Shown here piece after piece: positions 35,667-48,938 of a stretch of DNA of 64,000 nt (positions are counted from its first letter, which is position 1; every line of letters starts with the position of its first letter). The DNA lies in the NCBI RefSeq assembly GCF_020080835.1, contig NC_058161.1, forward strand, positions 1,922,001 to 1,986,000, in the 5' to 3' direction. The notes under the pieces are model-generated. The model was not told where the DNA came from. It worked only from the letters and a program-made list of their open reading frames with translations, and ran no database searches. Both the position numbers and the translations under genes were made by a program. This stretch comes from Cotesia glomerata. Lineage: Eukaryota; Arthropoda; Insecta; Hymenoptera; Braconidae.

Positions 35667-36405
35667 GGGGGGAAATACGTGTACAGGCTTAAAAAAATTC
35701 AATTTTTTTTTTTTATAAATCGCTTGCAAAACTATTCAAAAATATAGATATAAAATTTCAAGTCAAAATTCCTATTCGTTCAAAAGTTATAATCGATTTA
35801 TTAATTATTTTAATACTATTTTACATTAACTTTTTCTGTCAGTTTTTTTTTCAAACGCGTTTTTCTCGAAACGAGTTTTTTCAAAACCGTGTGCAGTCTA
35901 GCTCAAAGAGTTTTAAACCAATCATCTTGAGATATGGCTTATAATTTTTTTTATACAATTACCTTGAATATGAACCTCAATCGGAAGCGATATTTTTATT
36001 TAAACTATTTTTTTTTTAATAAACAATGTATGAAAAAGTGGTAAAAAATCATGACAATTTCATAGCCCTCTAAAAAATGCAAATTTTTACTTTTTTTCTT
36101 TGGAATTGAGGTTCATATGGAAGATATACTTATAAATTAAGTAATTTTTCTGTGCCATTGATTTCAAATAAAAATAGTGGCTTCCATACTGCACACAGAC
36201 TGCCAAGTCGGATGACAACTTACGATGTGTATCAGCTGATATCTCCGCTATTTGTTAACTTATAATGTTGTTTAATAAAAAAAAATACTTATAAATATAT
36301 GTATAAAGTAACCGGATAGTTTCAATAAATAATATTAATTTTTTATACCTTAAAAAAATGAATGAAAATCAGCATGAAAACGGCCTTCTACACGTATTTC
36401 CCCCC
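35667..36405. mobile_element. TTAA-flanked element with GGGGGGAAATACGTGTA ends
   Basis: The two ends are exact inverted repeats for the first 17 bases and abut TTAA on both sides (35,663-35,666 and 36,406-36,409), indicating piggyBac-like TTAA-specific insertion. The 739-bp interior has no long ORF. It contains short stretches such as GTGTGCAGTCTAGCTC (near 35,890) and ACTGCACACAGACTGCC (near 36,190) in opposite orientation. Non-autonomous. Confidence 0.75.
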
Positions 36406-36409
36406 TTAA

Positions 36410-38635
36410 TACGTTTTAATTACGTTTTTATTGATAAAAGTGGATCAATATTCTGGGTAACAAATTCAATCCTTTTACCAAATGACATATAAGGAAGGTA
36501 AAAGATTATTTTACCAACAGTGGTAAGCAACCCGGCAGCTGGTTATATTTTAGCAACGGTAGAGATTTGATTTTTAGCAATCGACAAGGTAGGTACATCA
36601 AAAATTGTGATTTTTTCTAAAAGGATGTTCAAAAGATGGAGCTAAATGTAATTTTGTAATTTTTAGGGGTGTGTAAATGCCGCAAATTAAATCACACTTG
36701 GTAAATTCGTTCGGGAGAAATATTACAAGTCAAAATTTTGACAAAGTATTTTTTAAATATAACGATGAGCTTTTTGAGCTCAATAAGCTTGATAATGTTA
36801 AAAAAATTTTATATTTTGAATTAAGAAGCTTGAAATGTAGAAATAGAAATTTTTTGAAGCATTTTGAGCTTAAATTTTCAGTAATTGCCTAAAGATTGAT
36901 TAGCAGACACAAAAATTGATCAAAATTGATGTCTAGTAATTTTTGAATTGATATTTTTGAATATAAATATTTTAAATAAAATATTCGAGATGAATTTTTA
37001 ACTTCCCGATCAAAAAATTAATGTTTTTTTCATGTTTACAATACAAAAATCAATTGTCTACTTTCTATATTAAAAACTCGTACAAAAAAATTTTGATTCA
37101 GATAAACTCGTAATTTTTGAACAAATAAAAATTTTTCTAAAAAAAAAACCCACAATAAATTTTATAATCAACTTTTTACAAGCTCATCATAAAATTCTGC
37201 TAGAAATCATGATAAATTTCATTTTTATTTAAAAATTAAAATTTATCAACCCAAAATTTTTTTTGTCAAAAAATCCCTCTCAATAAAAATTTAAAAGGAC
37301 AGGTAAAATAAATAATAAAATCGACTTTTAAACCATTATTATTGTTTAAATACATTTTTCAACCCAATATGATTACATCGAATGAACAATAACTACAAGT
37401 ACATTTAAAACACTAATAATAATTATAATAACGCAAGTAAGTCCAACATTATTTACCAATAATTAATAACCATATCTGAATATCTGAATATCTGATACAT
37501 GTGATATCAATAAAACTCCGCTATCAATCTTTCCAACTAACCTACTTATTTATTGTCGCGTCACAACGTTTGCGAACGGCGTAACAACATGAACCAATTA
37601 ACTTTGTAAAGGTTTCACCTAGTTTGCCCGTTCCTGTTGAACGTATCTTATTTGTAAAGCCACACTGCGTGAAATTTTTCTTCAGTTTTTATTATTTGCT
37701 CGGCTTCAATAGCTTTAAATAATAACTGTAACAATACTATTTTTCTCTATTCATATTCATAATACAATGCTGTAGTATATATCATAATATAATATAATAT
37801 ATTATCTTATTATTTATTGTTAATTTAAATATGTTGATGGTATTTGCGATTCTCAAGTCCCCAATGCAGTTTACAATAGCTCACTTAAATACTTATAAAT
37901 ATTAACAGGTATAGTTTATCAATAGTAATTACATATATTTTTTGGAAGACGTAGATTTTGTTTTTTTATCATTATAATACATAATTTTAATAAAACAAAA
38001 TAATAATTTAAAAATTAATTAAATTTAAATAACAGTTATTTAACATGTTAAATAACATGTTTTACAATTACAAATTATTTTATTGCATAATACACCCGCC
38101 ACACTTGCCTTAGCGGCCGTGTAAAAATAATAATAATAATAATAATATTAATTTAAAAATAATAATTTATAGTTTTATGCCGTGTGTATTCTAAAAAATC
38201 TTACTTTAAAGGTAAGAGCAATTTTTTATAAATTTTTTTTTACCATATATTTATATATATTATATGTATATGTATGTACTTACAGTATAAGCAAACTTAG
38301 GTAGGTTAAATATTGGCTAATTTATTCTAAGGGATATGTTGATTCAATGCCGACTATTTTAAAACGGCATTTTTCTAACAATAACCAATTTTTTATTACT
38401 CTCTTTCCAAAATTCCGTCTTCATTTTTTTAATTATTAATAAATAATTTCTTTTCTTCATTCTTGACCTGTTCTGTCCTTATCACAGACCATTCCAAACT
38501 GTTTGACAGAAAAAGTAATTAAAAATTATCTTGTGAGGAATTAATTAAGTCTGAGGGAAAATTTAAGGCTTACCTTTGCGTTAATCCGTAATTTATTTTG
38601 AAAAGATCACTCACGAATAAGAAGAATCACGGTTT

Positions 38636-38640
<5 letters not shown>
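36410..38640. other. AT-rich intergenic DNA
   Basis: No exon or RNA gene is recognised. A 71-codon frame at 36,677-36,892 is AT-rich and N/K/F-biased. A short palindrome (AACATGTTAAATAACATGTT, about 38,042) and an (AAT)n run (about 38,127-38,147) are the only structured items. Confidence 0.3.
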
Positions 38641-38666
<26 letters not shown>

Positions 38667-39010
38667 GAAACTTGAAGGGAAATTTTGGGAGCCCGAAGGC
38701 TCGCGCAAGGGCCGAAGCCCAACTGATCCATAACCAAAGGAACGAACCCTTGGATGGGAATTCGAAGTAATTAAGGACGCGTGCGCGGGGTATTGATGTT
38801 GATTCGCCCTCGTAAAATGGTTACCGACCAGTAGTAGTAGTTCTTTGATACTGGCTTATATTTACCCCCACGAGTGCTCAAGGGGTATACGTGTGTTTTG
38901 GTAAATATGTGGGGTATAGATGTACAAGAGGTATAGATGTACAATTTGGGTATCAAAAGGCGCCATCTGACAGCGATGGGAAATCAATACGGAAGAAATT
39001 TAAAAGATTG
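38638..39010 (-). repeat. Possible LINE 3' end with (AAAT)n tail, minus strand
   Basis: A (TTTA)n tract (38,638-38,665) adjoins a GC-rich stretch (38,675-38,990). Read on the minus strand this is a G+C-rich segment ending GGGAAATTTTGGGAG...then an (AAAT)n tail, typical of non-LTR retrotransposon 3' ends. No reverse transcriptase frame remains. The GC-rich part could also be independent. Confidence 0.35.
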
Positions 39011-39151
39011 AAAATATGGGTTTTCATTTTTGGGGGTTTTAGATTTTTATCTTGATATCAATCGAACCCGAGTCAGATACTTATCTTTATTATTATTGTA
39101 AATCATTTTTAAAAACCTTTTTAAACTCATCGATAAAGTTTTTTGTTTATA

Positions 39152-39423
39152 CACTGATAGAAGGATTTATTTGTATTAAAAAAATATTTGTTAATAGTTA
39201 ACAAATCATTTATTAGAGACCATTTTTTAGTATCAAACAAATATTTCTTAGTATTTAAAATGATTTGTTTGTATTTAATAAATCAGATATTCATTTATTA
39301 AATATTAATAAATCTTTTTAAATACTAAGAAATATTTGTTAAGGACTAAAAAGTGGTCTCTAATAAATGATTTGTTAAATATTAACAAATATTATTAACT
39401 ATAAACAAATCCTTCTATCAGTG
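39152..39423. mobile_element. Intact 272-bp MITE with TA target duplication
   Basis: The left end is CACTGATAGAAGGATTT and the right end AAATCCTTCTATCAGTG; long inverted arms cover most of the element. TA lies directly outside each end (39,150-39,151 and 39,424-39,425), the Tc1/mariner target duplication. It is the uninterrupted relative of the split element at 3,485-4,555 and so defines the insertion point there. No ORF. Confidence 0.8.
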
Positions 39424-39425
39424 TA

Positions 39426-40110
39426 TTTAATCTTCTCTTTAGAAAATAAAAGATGTGAGAATATTAATAAAGATTTTTTTTATAAAGAATTTAATTTTCT
39501 ATAAGAAAGATCTCATCATTTTTTCATATTTTCAATATTTCGCCTAAAATAATACTAATATAATAATAATAATTAAAAAAATCCCTTTAAATTCTTCAAT
39601 ATAATTTTTTCATTCATTGTTTATGTTTAATATTTTATCTAAAATATTAAAAATATGAGAAAATTGAATAAGGACCTTTGTGATGAAGAATTTAATTTTC
39701 TACAAAAAAGGTCTCTTATCATTTTTTCAATATTTTGTCCAAAATAAAAATAATAATTTTAACAAATCCTTTTAAATTTGCCAATAAAAATTTGTCATTT
39801 TTTTTCTAATTTAATATTCTGTCTAAAGGATTAAAGATATGAAAGAGTTGATAAAGAATTTTATGATAGAAAATTAAATTTCCTACGAAAAAAAAGTCTC
39901 TTATCATTTTTTCAATATTTCGCCTAAAATAATACTCATAAAATAATTAAAAAAAACCCTTTAAATTCTTCAATAAAATTTCTTCATTTATTGTTTATAA
40001 TTGATATTTTTTCTAATGGATTAAAAATATGAGTAAATTAACTAGGACCTTTATTATAGAAAATTAAATTCATATTTTACAGATTTCGTCTAAAATAACA
40101 ATAATAATGA
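39426..40110. repeat. Tandem-like AT repeat with AATATTTCGCCTAAAATAA motif
   Basis: Sentences such as 'TCATTTTTTCAATATTTCGCCTAAAATAATAC' and 'AATTTCCTACAAAAAAGGTC' recur about four times with a ~190-bp spacing and considerable drift. It is an old degenerate tandem repeat; no gene is seen. Confidence 0.45.
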
Positions 40111-41030
40111 TGTTATATTTTATCCACTGATGATATTTTTAACTATATAAGCTCATTTTGATGTTACACTTATTGAGACTCTTCATTTAAATACCCACAT
40201 GAATCTTTTATGTATTTTATATATTTCACAATTATAAAAAATATCATAATTATAAAATCATTTATTAAAAAGCTTATGCAATATAAGATATAATTATTGT
40301 CACTTTTCGTTGCTAAAGTAACTACTTTAGAATTAAAAAAAAAAGATAAATTATGTAAATTTTATTACAAAAAATAACAATTCAAAATTCTGCCTAATTA
40401 AAGTTAATTTAAAAGTTATCTTCTTGAAGTGAATTGAACAAAACTTTCTTGAAAATTGAATTTTTTAAAATTAACGTCATGAATAATTTACGTAGAAACA
40501 ATGTCCGTAATTTTGGTGCATTAAGAGACAAAGTTTCGTCCGTGGATCGATTGCACTGTCTTTTCAAAATACAGACCTAAATACAGCCACTTGAAAAAGT
40601 TTGTATGTACAGCAAGCACTGCAAAGCACTGCTGTACGTACTATGTACTATGTACTTCAAATATAATGCTAAAGTTTCCACAGAAAACCTTCTTATATTT
40701 ATTATGAAATAAACTTACAGCGACCCCCTCACCCCCGGAGATCTCAATATAATCTTTCGCGCAAAACAAAAGTTGAGATAAAATATCAAAAGTATTGCTC
40801 AATACCTCTGGAGATCTCAAGCTGTTCGCTCTCGGCCAAACTTTTCACATTTACCTTAAGTTATTAATAAAAGTATTACTACATGTCCGTATAAACTTGT
40901 TATATTTTTTTCTAGTAATTTTAAATTAAATTTGTTGCTTCCTTTCATGTTTAACTTTAATTAAAAATCTTTTGATGAGAAAAGTTAGTCATATTAATAA
41001 TACATAAAAAAATAATAAAATCTCTATTTA
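40110..41030. other. Intergenic DNA with one foldback half module
   Basis: A single arm of the foldback module lies at about 40,130-40,215. The next ~650 bp include a mixed-composition stretch (40,490-40,860) with short direct repeats (GCACTGCAAAGCACTGC, TACTATGTACTATGTAC near 40,616-40,660). No exon is recognised. Confidence 0.25.
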
Positions 41031-41031
41031 A

Positions 41032-42235
41032 CAAAAATAATTATTGACGATTTTAAGAAATAAGCTCATCCTGATGTTACGCTCATCGAAACCTTTCATT
41101 TGAGTACCCACACGATTTTTTTCATATATTTTATATATATGATACTTCTGATATACGTGAAATATATAAAATATATAAACAATTCATGTGGGTACTCAAA
41201 TGAAAGCTCTTGATGAATGTAACATCGGGATGAGCTTATATCGTTAAAAACATCATTAGTTAACAAGATGCAACAATCACTCCTTAATTATTAAAATTTT
41301 CATAAATATAAGTTGATTTTGATGTTATACTCATCGAGACCTTTCATTTGAATACCCTCATGCATTTTTGATATATTTTTCATATATACATATATATAAT
41401 ATATATATAAATATATGAAAAATTGATGTAGGTATTCAAATGGAAGCTCTTGATGAGTGTAACATCAGGATGAGCTTATATCATTAAAAATATCATCAGT
41501 AGACAAAATAGAACGACTTTTTTAAATTAATGACATTTTTTAAGATATAAGCTCATCGTGATGTTACACTCATTAAAATCTTTTATTTAAGTACCCACAT
41601 CAATTTTTCATATATTTATATATATTACATATATGTATATATGAAAAATATATAAAAAATGCATGTGGGTACTCAAATGAAAGCTCTTGATGAGTGTACC
41701 TCCAGGAAGAGTTTATATCTTTAATAATATCATCAGTAGACAAAATACAACATAATTTCTTAATTGTTGACATTTTTTAAGATATAAGCTCATCCAGATG
41801 TTACGCTCATCGAGACCTTTCATTTGAGTACCCACATCAAATTTTCATATATTTATATATATTACATATATGTATACATGAAAAATATATCAAAAATGCT
41901 TGTGGGTACTCAAATGAAAGCTCTTGATGAGTGTAACATTAGGATGAGCTTTTATCGTTAAAAATATCATCAGTAGACAAAATACAAAGTCATTTTTTTA
42001 TTATTGACATTTTTTAAGAAATAAGCTCATCGTGATGTTACACTCATTAAAACCTTTCATTTAAGTACGCACACGATTTTTTTCATATATTTCATATTTA
42101 TGATATTTCTCATATTTGTGAAATATATAAAATATATAAAAAATTCGTGTGGGTACTCAAATGAAAGCTCTTGATGAGTGTAACTCCAGGATGAGCTTAT
42201 ATCGTTAAAAATATCATCAGTAGAAAAAATACATC
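41032..42235. repeat. Second tandem array of five ~240-bp foldback units
   Basis: Units start at about 41,040, 41,284, 41,520, 41,757 and 41,995. Each is a complete inverted repeat with the family arms, separated by spacers like 'AAATATCATCAGTAGACAAAATA'. The units are more diverged from one another than those at 30.4 kb and mix two apex types (ATATATACATATATA and TATTTCTCATATTT). There are no Helitron termini. Confidence 0.7.
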
Positions 42236-42239
42236 ATTT

Positions 42240-43320
42240 CAATAAAAAAATGTTTTTTACTGTCATTCAATTATAATAATAATTTTGCCTTAAATTTTTT
42301 TAATATTTTTTGTATTATACAAAAAAAAAAGCTTACACGGATAAAAATATTAAAACTGCTGACATTAACTTTAAAAAAAAATTTAAATGATATTCTGTCA
42401 ACATGAAATAAAGAGGGATAAATAAAAAAAGTAATGTACCCACGATAACCAAAAGTGAGGCGTGTTTATACGGTATCCTATTGTTATTTACTCGGTAGGA
42501 GTTGGAGGTAGGTGTATGAGAAGCATGAAATAAAAGCAGAAAAAAGGTAAGGCATAAACATGCCAGGAATGAGAAACGGAACAAACTGGAGTACGCGGAG
42601 TTTAAATACATCGGGGAGACGACGTGTAACGAGCGTAGGGGTGATATTCACGTGAGCGAGTTTGAAATTCAATTGTACGTTTATGTTTCTACCTAGTGCT
42701 TCAACTTCAACTTCAACTTCAACTTCAACTTCTAGCTGCTTGCTTACGGAAAAAAAACAACCCTGGAAATGGAAATAAAAACCGGAGGGCTGCGCGAGCA
42801 TATCATCGCCTTGAACGAGGAGGACCGAGCTGAATAATGACCGGAGAGAAAGAGAGGAGAAGAGGGAAAGGGCCTGAGGAATGATAAACTTTTTTCGAGA
42901 GGGTGAGGACAAAATGGACGGCGGCCAATGGGATGCCGGGGCAAAATGGCCGACGGAATTTAATCAATACCGAGTTGAGTATGCGATGCGGCCTCCGGAG
43001 TTTAGTGAGGGCTGAGGTCGAGGTTTATGAATCCACGCCAGGAACGTAACTAGTTGCTGCTATTTCCTCGCTTACAGACTAAATATTTTCCTTTTCTCTT
43101 TATCACTTTCCGGGGAAGGACGTCCGAACCGTCGCCTTCGTCTTAGTTACTGCAAACGTCACTTTTAAATCCCAGCTCCGGTTTGTCATTTTTTTTTATC
43201 ATCTCTTCAAGCTGGATTTATTTCCAGATTACTAATAGTCATTTTTTTATGTAATTTTTTAATTATGACTTACCAAAAATTTTATTTAGCAAATAAAAAA
43301 TACTAAATTGAGTTTTAAGA
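42240..43320. other. GC-richer intergenic island with (CTTCAA)n run
   Basis: Mixed-composition DNA from about 42,430 to 43,180, with a hexanucleotide run CTTCAACTTCAACTTCAA (about 42,702-42,731). Several overlapping minus-strand frames (66-142 codons) translate to Ser/Phe/Leu-rich sequence without a domain. I do not call a gene; a regulatory region is possible. Confidence 0.25.
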
Positions 43321-43321
43321 T

Positions 43322-44150
43322 AACTATGTGACTGCTAAAAATTGCTAACTATAAATAAATAAAATTTTGCTTAATTAAATAATGACTTTTGTTAAATTGC
43401 ACTGTACTTTCTTAAATATTGATGTTTTTAAAGATATAAGCTCATCCTGATGGTACACTCATCAAGACCTTTCATTTGAGTACCTACATGCATTTTTGAT
43501 ATATTTTTCATATATTCATATATATAATATATATTTTTAAAATATAAGCTTATTTCGAGATTATACTCATCAAGAGCTTTCATTTTAGTACCCACATGCA
43601 TTTTTGATATATTTTTCATATATACATATATAAGATATATAAATATATGAAAAATTGATGTGGGTACTCAAATGAAAGGTCTTGATGAGTGTATTGTCGG
43701 GGTGAGCTTATATCTTTAAAAATCTCAATAGTTCACAAGATACAAGGTCAATTCTTAATTATGTTAAATTGTACCGTACTTTTATAACTATCGACGTTTT
43801 TGAAAATATAAGCTCATCCCGATGTTACACTCATCAAGAGCTTTCATTTGAGTACCCACATGCATTTTTGATATATTTTTCATATATACATATATATAGA
43901 ATATATTTTAAAGATATAAGCTCATCTTGATGTTACACTCATCAAGAGCTTTCATTTGAGTACCCACATACATTTTTGATATATTTTTCATATATACATA
44001 TTTATATAATATATAAATATATGAAAAATTGATGTGGATACTCAAATGAAAGGTCTTGATGAGTGCATTGTCGGGGTGAGCTTATATCTTTAAAAATGTC
44101 TATAGTTCACAAGATACAAGGTCAATTCTTAATTATGCATCTAGAGCTTG
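43322..44150 (-). mobile_element. Family 1 Helitron-like fragment with duplicated half modules
   Basis: A decayed 3' end (TATGTGACTGC) is followed by the subterminal 'AAATAAAATTTTGCTTAATT'. In both modules (about 43,430-43,715 and 43,800-44,095) the left arm is repeated before the right arm appears, giving arm-arm-complement order. The same arrangement is seen in the copy at 51.2 kb. Confidence 0.55.
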
Positions 44151-45955
44151 AAAATTTATCAATTAGATTATTTTTTTTTTTTTTTAACTTAAAAGTTCTT
44201 TTTAAACAGTCAATTCAAAAAAATTAATAATCTTTTGAACACATTGTTTGATTTTAATTAATTTGATTGCATTCGATGCAATTTTTTGAGCACAAAAAAT
44301 TTATATAAGGTTTCTAAAAATCGATTGGTTAAATTATTTGAAAGTTATCTTGAAAAAACTTTATAAAAAATTTTCTATTTTTTCTTTTTAATTGGCTTAA
44401 AAATTTTGAATAGTTTTCAATTATTAATTTAAAATTTACTTAAATATTTATTTAATATCTTTGGAACAGCTTAAAAAAATTGAAACTAAGAAATTATTAA
44501 GTGTTTTAATTTAAAAAATAAATTTAATATTAAAAAATTACCAAAAATAAAAAATTCAAAATTTTAAAATATTTAAACAATTAAATAAAATTTTCTTTTA
44601 ATAAAAAAAATCTAAAAACAAGCTTGAAATCCTTTTTTTTTTTAATAAAATAACCGAGATATTAAAGAAATATTTTTTCTTATTGGATTTCAATTTCCAT
44701 AATCGGTTAAATAGCGATTTTTAAGCTTGAATAATTTTTATTTTATTCCAGTACGCCCGATGATTTAAAATCAAACTCCTTTATGAATTTTAAGAGTTAA
44801 AATATGTTTAAAAAAATTAATTTTTCAATTTTCAAGATTTAAATTTAATTTTTCACGTTCTAAATTAGAAATTTAAAAAAGATTGAGGTTTTTTTCAACA
44901 AAGTTCTAGATAAAACATCCGAAGTTTTACAATTTTAATGAGATAGTCGTGTCAAACTTCACATAAAAAAATTATTCGTTCACCCACTTTGGAGGTCGAC
45001 CTTTAAAAATGGATCGAAGAGATACACCCACGGAAATAGGTGATTAAATCTGAATATCAATAGTCATCTCGGGAGAGTTTAAGTATCGAATTTTTTTTTT
45101 TGAAGCTCGAATAATTTTTAAAATAAAGTCGAGCGCTAAAAATGAATACAAAAATTTTAGCCTTGACATTTCTATCAATAGCTCTCGGTATCTTGGCCGG
45201 AAATTCCGATAATTAAAAAATGTCTGCTTTTTACAAGGAAGTTTATTAAAAATAATGTATAATAATAAAAAAAAGGATACTGAAATACGTCACATGCAGA
45301 GATTTCGTTGATTTATTTTGTTTAGCAGAACTGATAGAAAACCGATAATCGGGTAAAAAAGCTCACAAAAAATCAACTATTAAAAATGAAATTTTATATA
45401 TACGTATTATATGTAGCTTACGCGACTCGGAGTTTAAAAAGCGCGAGTATAAAAAATTATATATATATCGATAAAAATAAAAAATAAATTAATTTGAAAC
45501 TTAATATTAAAGTGTTTAAAATAAATTTTTTATGACAATTTTTGAATGAAAATTTGAAAACAGCTTGATTAATTAATTAAAAAAGAAAAAAAAACTTTTA
45601 AGTTCAACTTTAACCTTAGATAACTTTTGAAAGAGTAGATTTATCAAAAAAATTACAATGACCTATTTGTAGAGCGTTCAATTATTTACAAAAAATATTC
45701 TGAACTCTTGCAAGTATGTCGAGCCGTTAATCAGTTAAAAAGCTTAAAAAATTGTTTAATTATTAGTATCTCAAAAAATGAACTCTCTGACAATGAGACG
45801 ATTTATCGACCATGCGCCACCTGTTGGAATTTTTTAATACTATTTAAAAAAATTATATATGGCCAATTCTCATATCAGGCTTTATAAAAAAATATATATG
45901 GACATTTTAGGGGATATATAGCCATATTAAAAATATTTTGACGCTTAATTTTTAC
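44150..45955. other. AT-rich DNA with old repeat copies
   Basis: It holds a third, diverged copy of the 'ATCGAATGC' dispersed repeat (about 44,265-44,360) and a single copy of the 18.3-kb GCGCCACCTG repeat (about 45,795-45,920, GCGCCACCTGTTGGAATTTT). No exon is recognised. Confidence 0.35.
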
Positions 45956-46657
45956 AGAATTTGACCTTGTATCTCGTGAACTATTGAAATTTTTAAAAAT
46001 ATAAGTTCACCCTGGCATTACACTCATCGAGACCTTTCATTTGAGTACCCACATAAATTTTTCATATATTTCATATATTTTTATATATTATATATATGTA
46101 TATAAGAAAAATATATCGAAAATGCATGTGGGTACTCAAATGAAAGCTCTTGATGAGTGTAACATCGGGATGAGCTTATATTTTTAAAAACATCAATAAT
46201 TAAGAAAGTGCAGTGCAATTTAATATAATTGAGAAATGACCTTATATATTGTGAAATATTGGCATTTTTAATAATATAAGCTCACACCGACATTACACTC
46301 ATCAAGACCTTTCATTTGAGTACCCACATCAATTTTTCATATATTTATATATTATATATATGTATATATGAAAAATATATCAAAAATGCATGTGGGTACT
46401 CAAATGAAAGCTCTTGACGAGTGTAACGTCAAGATGAGCTCATATCTTTAAAATATATATTATATATATGTATATATGAGAAATATATCAAAAATGCATG
46501 TGGGTACTCAAATGAAAGCTCTTGATGAGTATAACACCGGGATAAGCTTATATCTTTAAAAACGTCAATATTTAAGAAAGTACAGTGGAATTTAACAAAA
46601 GTCATTATTTAATAAACCAAAATTTTATTTATTTATAGTTCACTGCAAGGTTGCTAG
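45955..46657 (+). mobile_element. Family 1 Helitron-like element, 5' truncated
   Basis: It contains modules at about 45,990-46,185 and 46,265-46,450 plus a half module to about 46,560. The 3' end keeps CACTGCAAGGTTGCTAG (ending 46,657) followed by T, but the left half of the terminal hairpin is deleted. It sits ~330 bp upstream of the Gad1 GC-rich promoter region. Confidence 0.6.
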
Positions 46658-46829
46658 TATAATTTAAAAAATAAAAAGAATGTATGAAAATGGCTACAAA
46701 AGATAAATTTATGAAAAAATTTTATTAAAAAATCTCTTAATATTTAATTGAAGCAGAATAATATTATTCTGTGATGTAATAAAGCATGTAAATGTCAGTG
46801 AAGGAAAATAGTGATGATAATCGTGGGTT

Positions 46830-47361
46830 TTAAGCATTCGGTTACCCAAATTCGCGAGGTGTAGTACAGCAGGGGCGACCACATCCTCGTTCGCATTGGA
46901 ACTAAGATAAATATCTGAAGAAACGAAGCAAAGAGCGAGAGATGAATAAGATAAAGGAGAAATAGGGTCTCGAGTTATGTATCAACCCCCCGAAGCGAGC
47001 TGCGATTGGCCGCTAGAGAACACGCCCTTAATTCGCCCACGTGGTCTCCCACCCCCGGGAGCCCGAGGCTCCGCCCTGGAGAGCCACCCCCGCAGATCCA
47101 CTCCAGGACGGGAAACGGAAACTGGGTCAACGCGAGTGTGTCCCGGCCGATACGAGTCAACCCGAGACTAGAGACTCGAGATCGCCGAGCTTGAGTCGCT
47201 GCTCGCAGTCCCGTGGAAAACACCCCCAAAGCCCGTCCGTCGTCACCCACGCAGTATTTGGCTCTCGCTCCACTCGCTTACTACCTTTTAAACGTTCATT
47301 ATTTTTAACTCACGTTCGCTAAGGACTTCCATCGTCGTTAACGACTACAACTTCGTTTTTG
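46830..47361 (+). promoter_or_regulatory. Gad1 GC-rich promoter region and untranslated exon 1
   Basis: About 46,975-47,260 is the most CG-rich stretch of the window, with an inverted CCAAT box (GATTGG, 47,004-47,009) and no TATA box. The untranslated first exon probably starts within 47,200-47,280 and ends at 47,361, before a consensus donor (GTAAGT at 47,362). Open frames here on both strands reflect GC content, not coding. Joining to the exon at 48,756 is inferred. Confidence 0.55.
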
Positions 47362-48755
47362 GTAAGTTTTTTTATAATTATTAGTAGATATTTGCTTTGT
47401 AGTTTTTGTGTTATTTTGATTTTTTATTTTTTTTTGTAGAAGTAGAAATTTTTTTTGCGTGGAAATTTGTTCGAGGTTATCACTAGAAGGATTAATTTAT
47501 TTTTTTTAAGTGAAATTTTCTGTAAATTTTATTGAGAAAAAAATTTTTTTTGTCTGGACAAGAATTTATTAGTTTAGAAATTTTATTTATTTAATTTTAT
47601 TCACAAAATATTAAAAGAATTATTTTAATTAATTAGAAAAATTTTTTTGACCAAGCTATGAAAAATACATTCAAATTATTTCATTTATTTATTTATAGAA
47701 AAATTTTTTAGTAAATTAAATACATTGTATAATTATTTTAAAAATAAAATTTACATTTTTTTATCGCTAATTTCGCGAATTAAAAATATTTTTTAACTAA
47801 ATTAGATAAGAACTCATGATCTTATTTCAATTTTAATTAAAGTTAAATTTTATTTGTAAATAATTTTATAACTTTTATTTGTGAAAATAAATTTTTTAAG
47901 TAAAAATCTTGAATGAAAAATAAAGAAGTAATTTTTTTTTATATTTTAGGATGACTTTTTATAAATAATAATTAATAATTTGAGATTATATCATTTTTTT
48001 TATTTGAAATATATTTTTTTCTCAATGTAAAAAAGAGTATAGATTAAAATTTTTATTTTAATTATGTTAGAAGAGTTATTAGAGACTTTTATAATTTTTT
48101 TAATTGCTTACTGATAATAATTTTACTAAAAAATGAGTAAAATAAAGTGTTACAAAACTTTGCTAAATTTTAATGAAATTATTTTAATAAAAAACTATTT
48201 AAATATTTTTATTAATTAAAATTGTAAAATTAACAAAATTTAATTGAACAAATTTACTAATTTTTTTTTTTAATCAAGTAATTAATAAATATACAATATA
48301 ATTATGATTATTAATTACAATAAATCAATAAGCAATTGAAAAACCAAGCCGACACCTTCTCAATAAAATTTCTCCAATAGATAATTTTATTTCCAAGTAG
48401 AAAAATCATTACATGGTCAGACAAACACAGACGATAGACTTGTACTACTTGTTAGATGAAGATCTTTAATAATTACCGCAATTAATTAGATAATTAGATA
48501 AAAATTCTTCAAGATACATATTAGTTAATTGCGATAATTTTTGTGATAATTCACAAGTATCACGAAAATATTTCACAAGCCATTATCATGTTCATAGAAG
48601 AAGATTAAATAAAAAATAAAATGAATATAAAAGCAGTGAAATTTATTGAGGAAAATCAAACGCTGTCCATGTTTCTTTGACCGTGCACCTCTTGCTGCTC
48701 AGTTTGAGGACAACCGAGAATAACTGAAGCACATTGTTATTGTTGATTGTTGTAG
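47362..48755 (+). other. Gad1 intron 1
   Basis: AT-rich intron between the untranslated exon and the first coding exon, ending in TTGATTGTTGTAG. The last ~100 bp before the acceptor are of balanced composition. Nothing else is recognised. Confidence 0.5.
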
Positions 48756-48786
48756 GGAGCCAAAGCAGGGGCACTACGACAGAGAC

Positions 48787-48907
48787 ATGGACAATGTGCA
48801 AATGATCGGCACTAAAATTACTGCCATCAAGGATTACTTATATGTAAGAATATCGTCATCACTTTTATCGTTATCATTTTCATTATCATTATCATTATTA
48901 TTGTTAA

Positions 48908-48938
<31 letters not shown>

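Noticed and set aside
42484..42912. 142-codon minus-strand ORF with Glu-Val repeats
   Set aside because: The repeats are the (CTTCAA)n run; the rest has no domain and overlaps two other frames of similar length.
46975..47322. Four overlapping ORFs on both strands around the Gad1 promoter
   Set aside because: CG-rich DNA lacks stop codons by composition; position before the untranslated exon fits promoter and 5' UTR.
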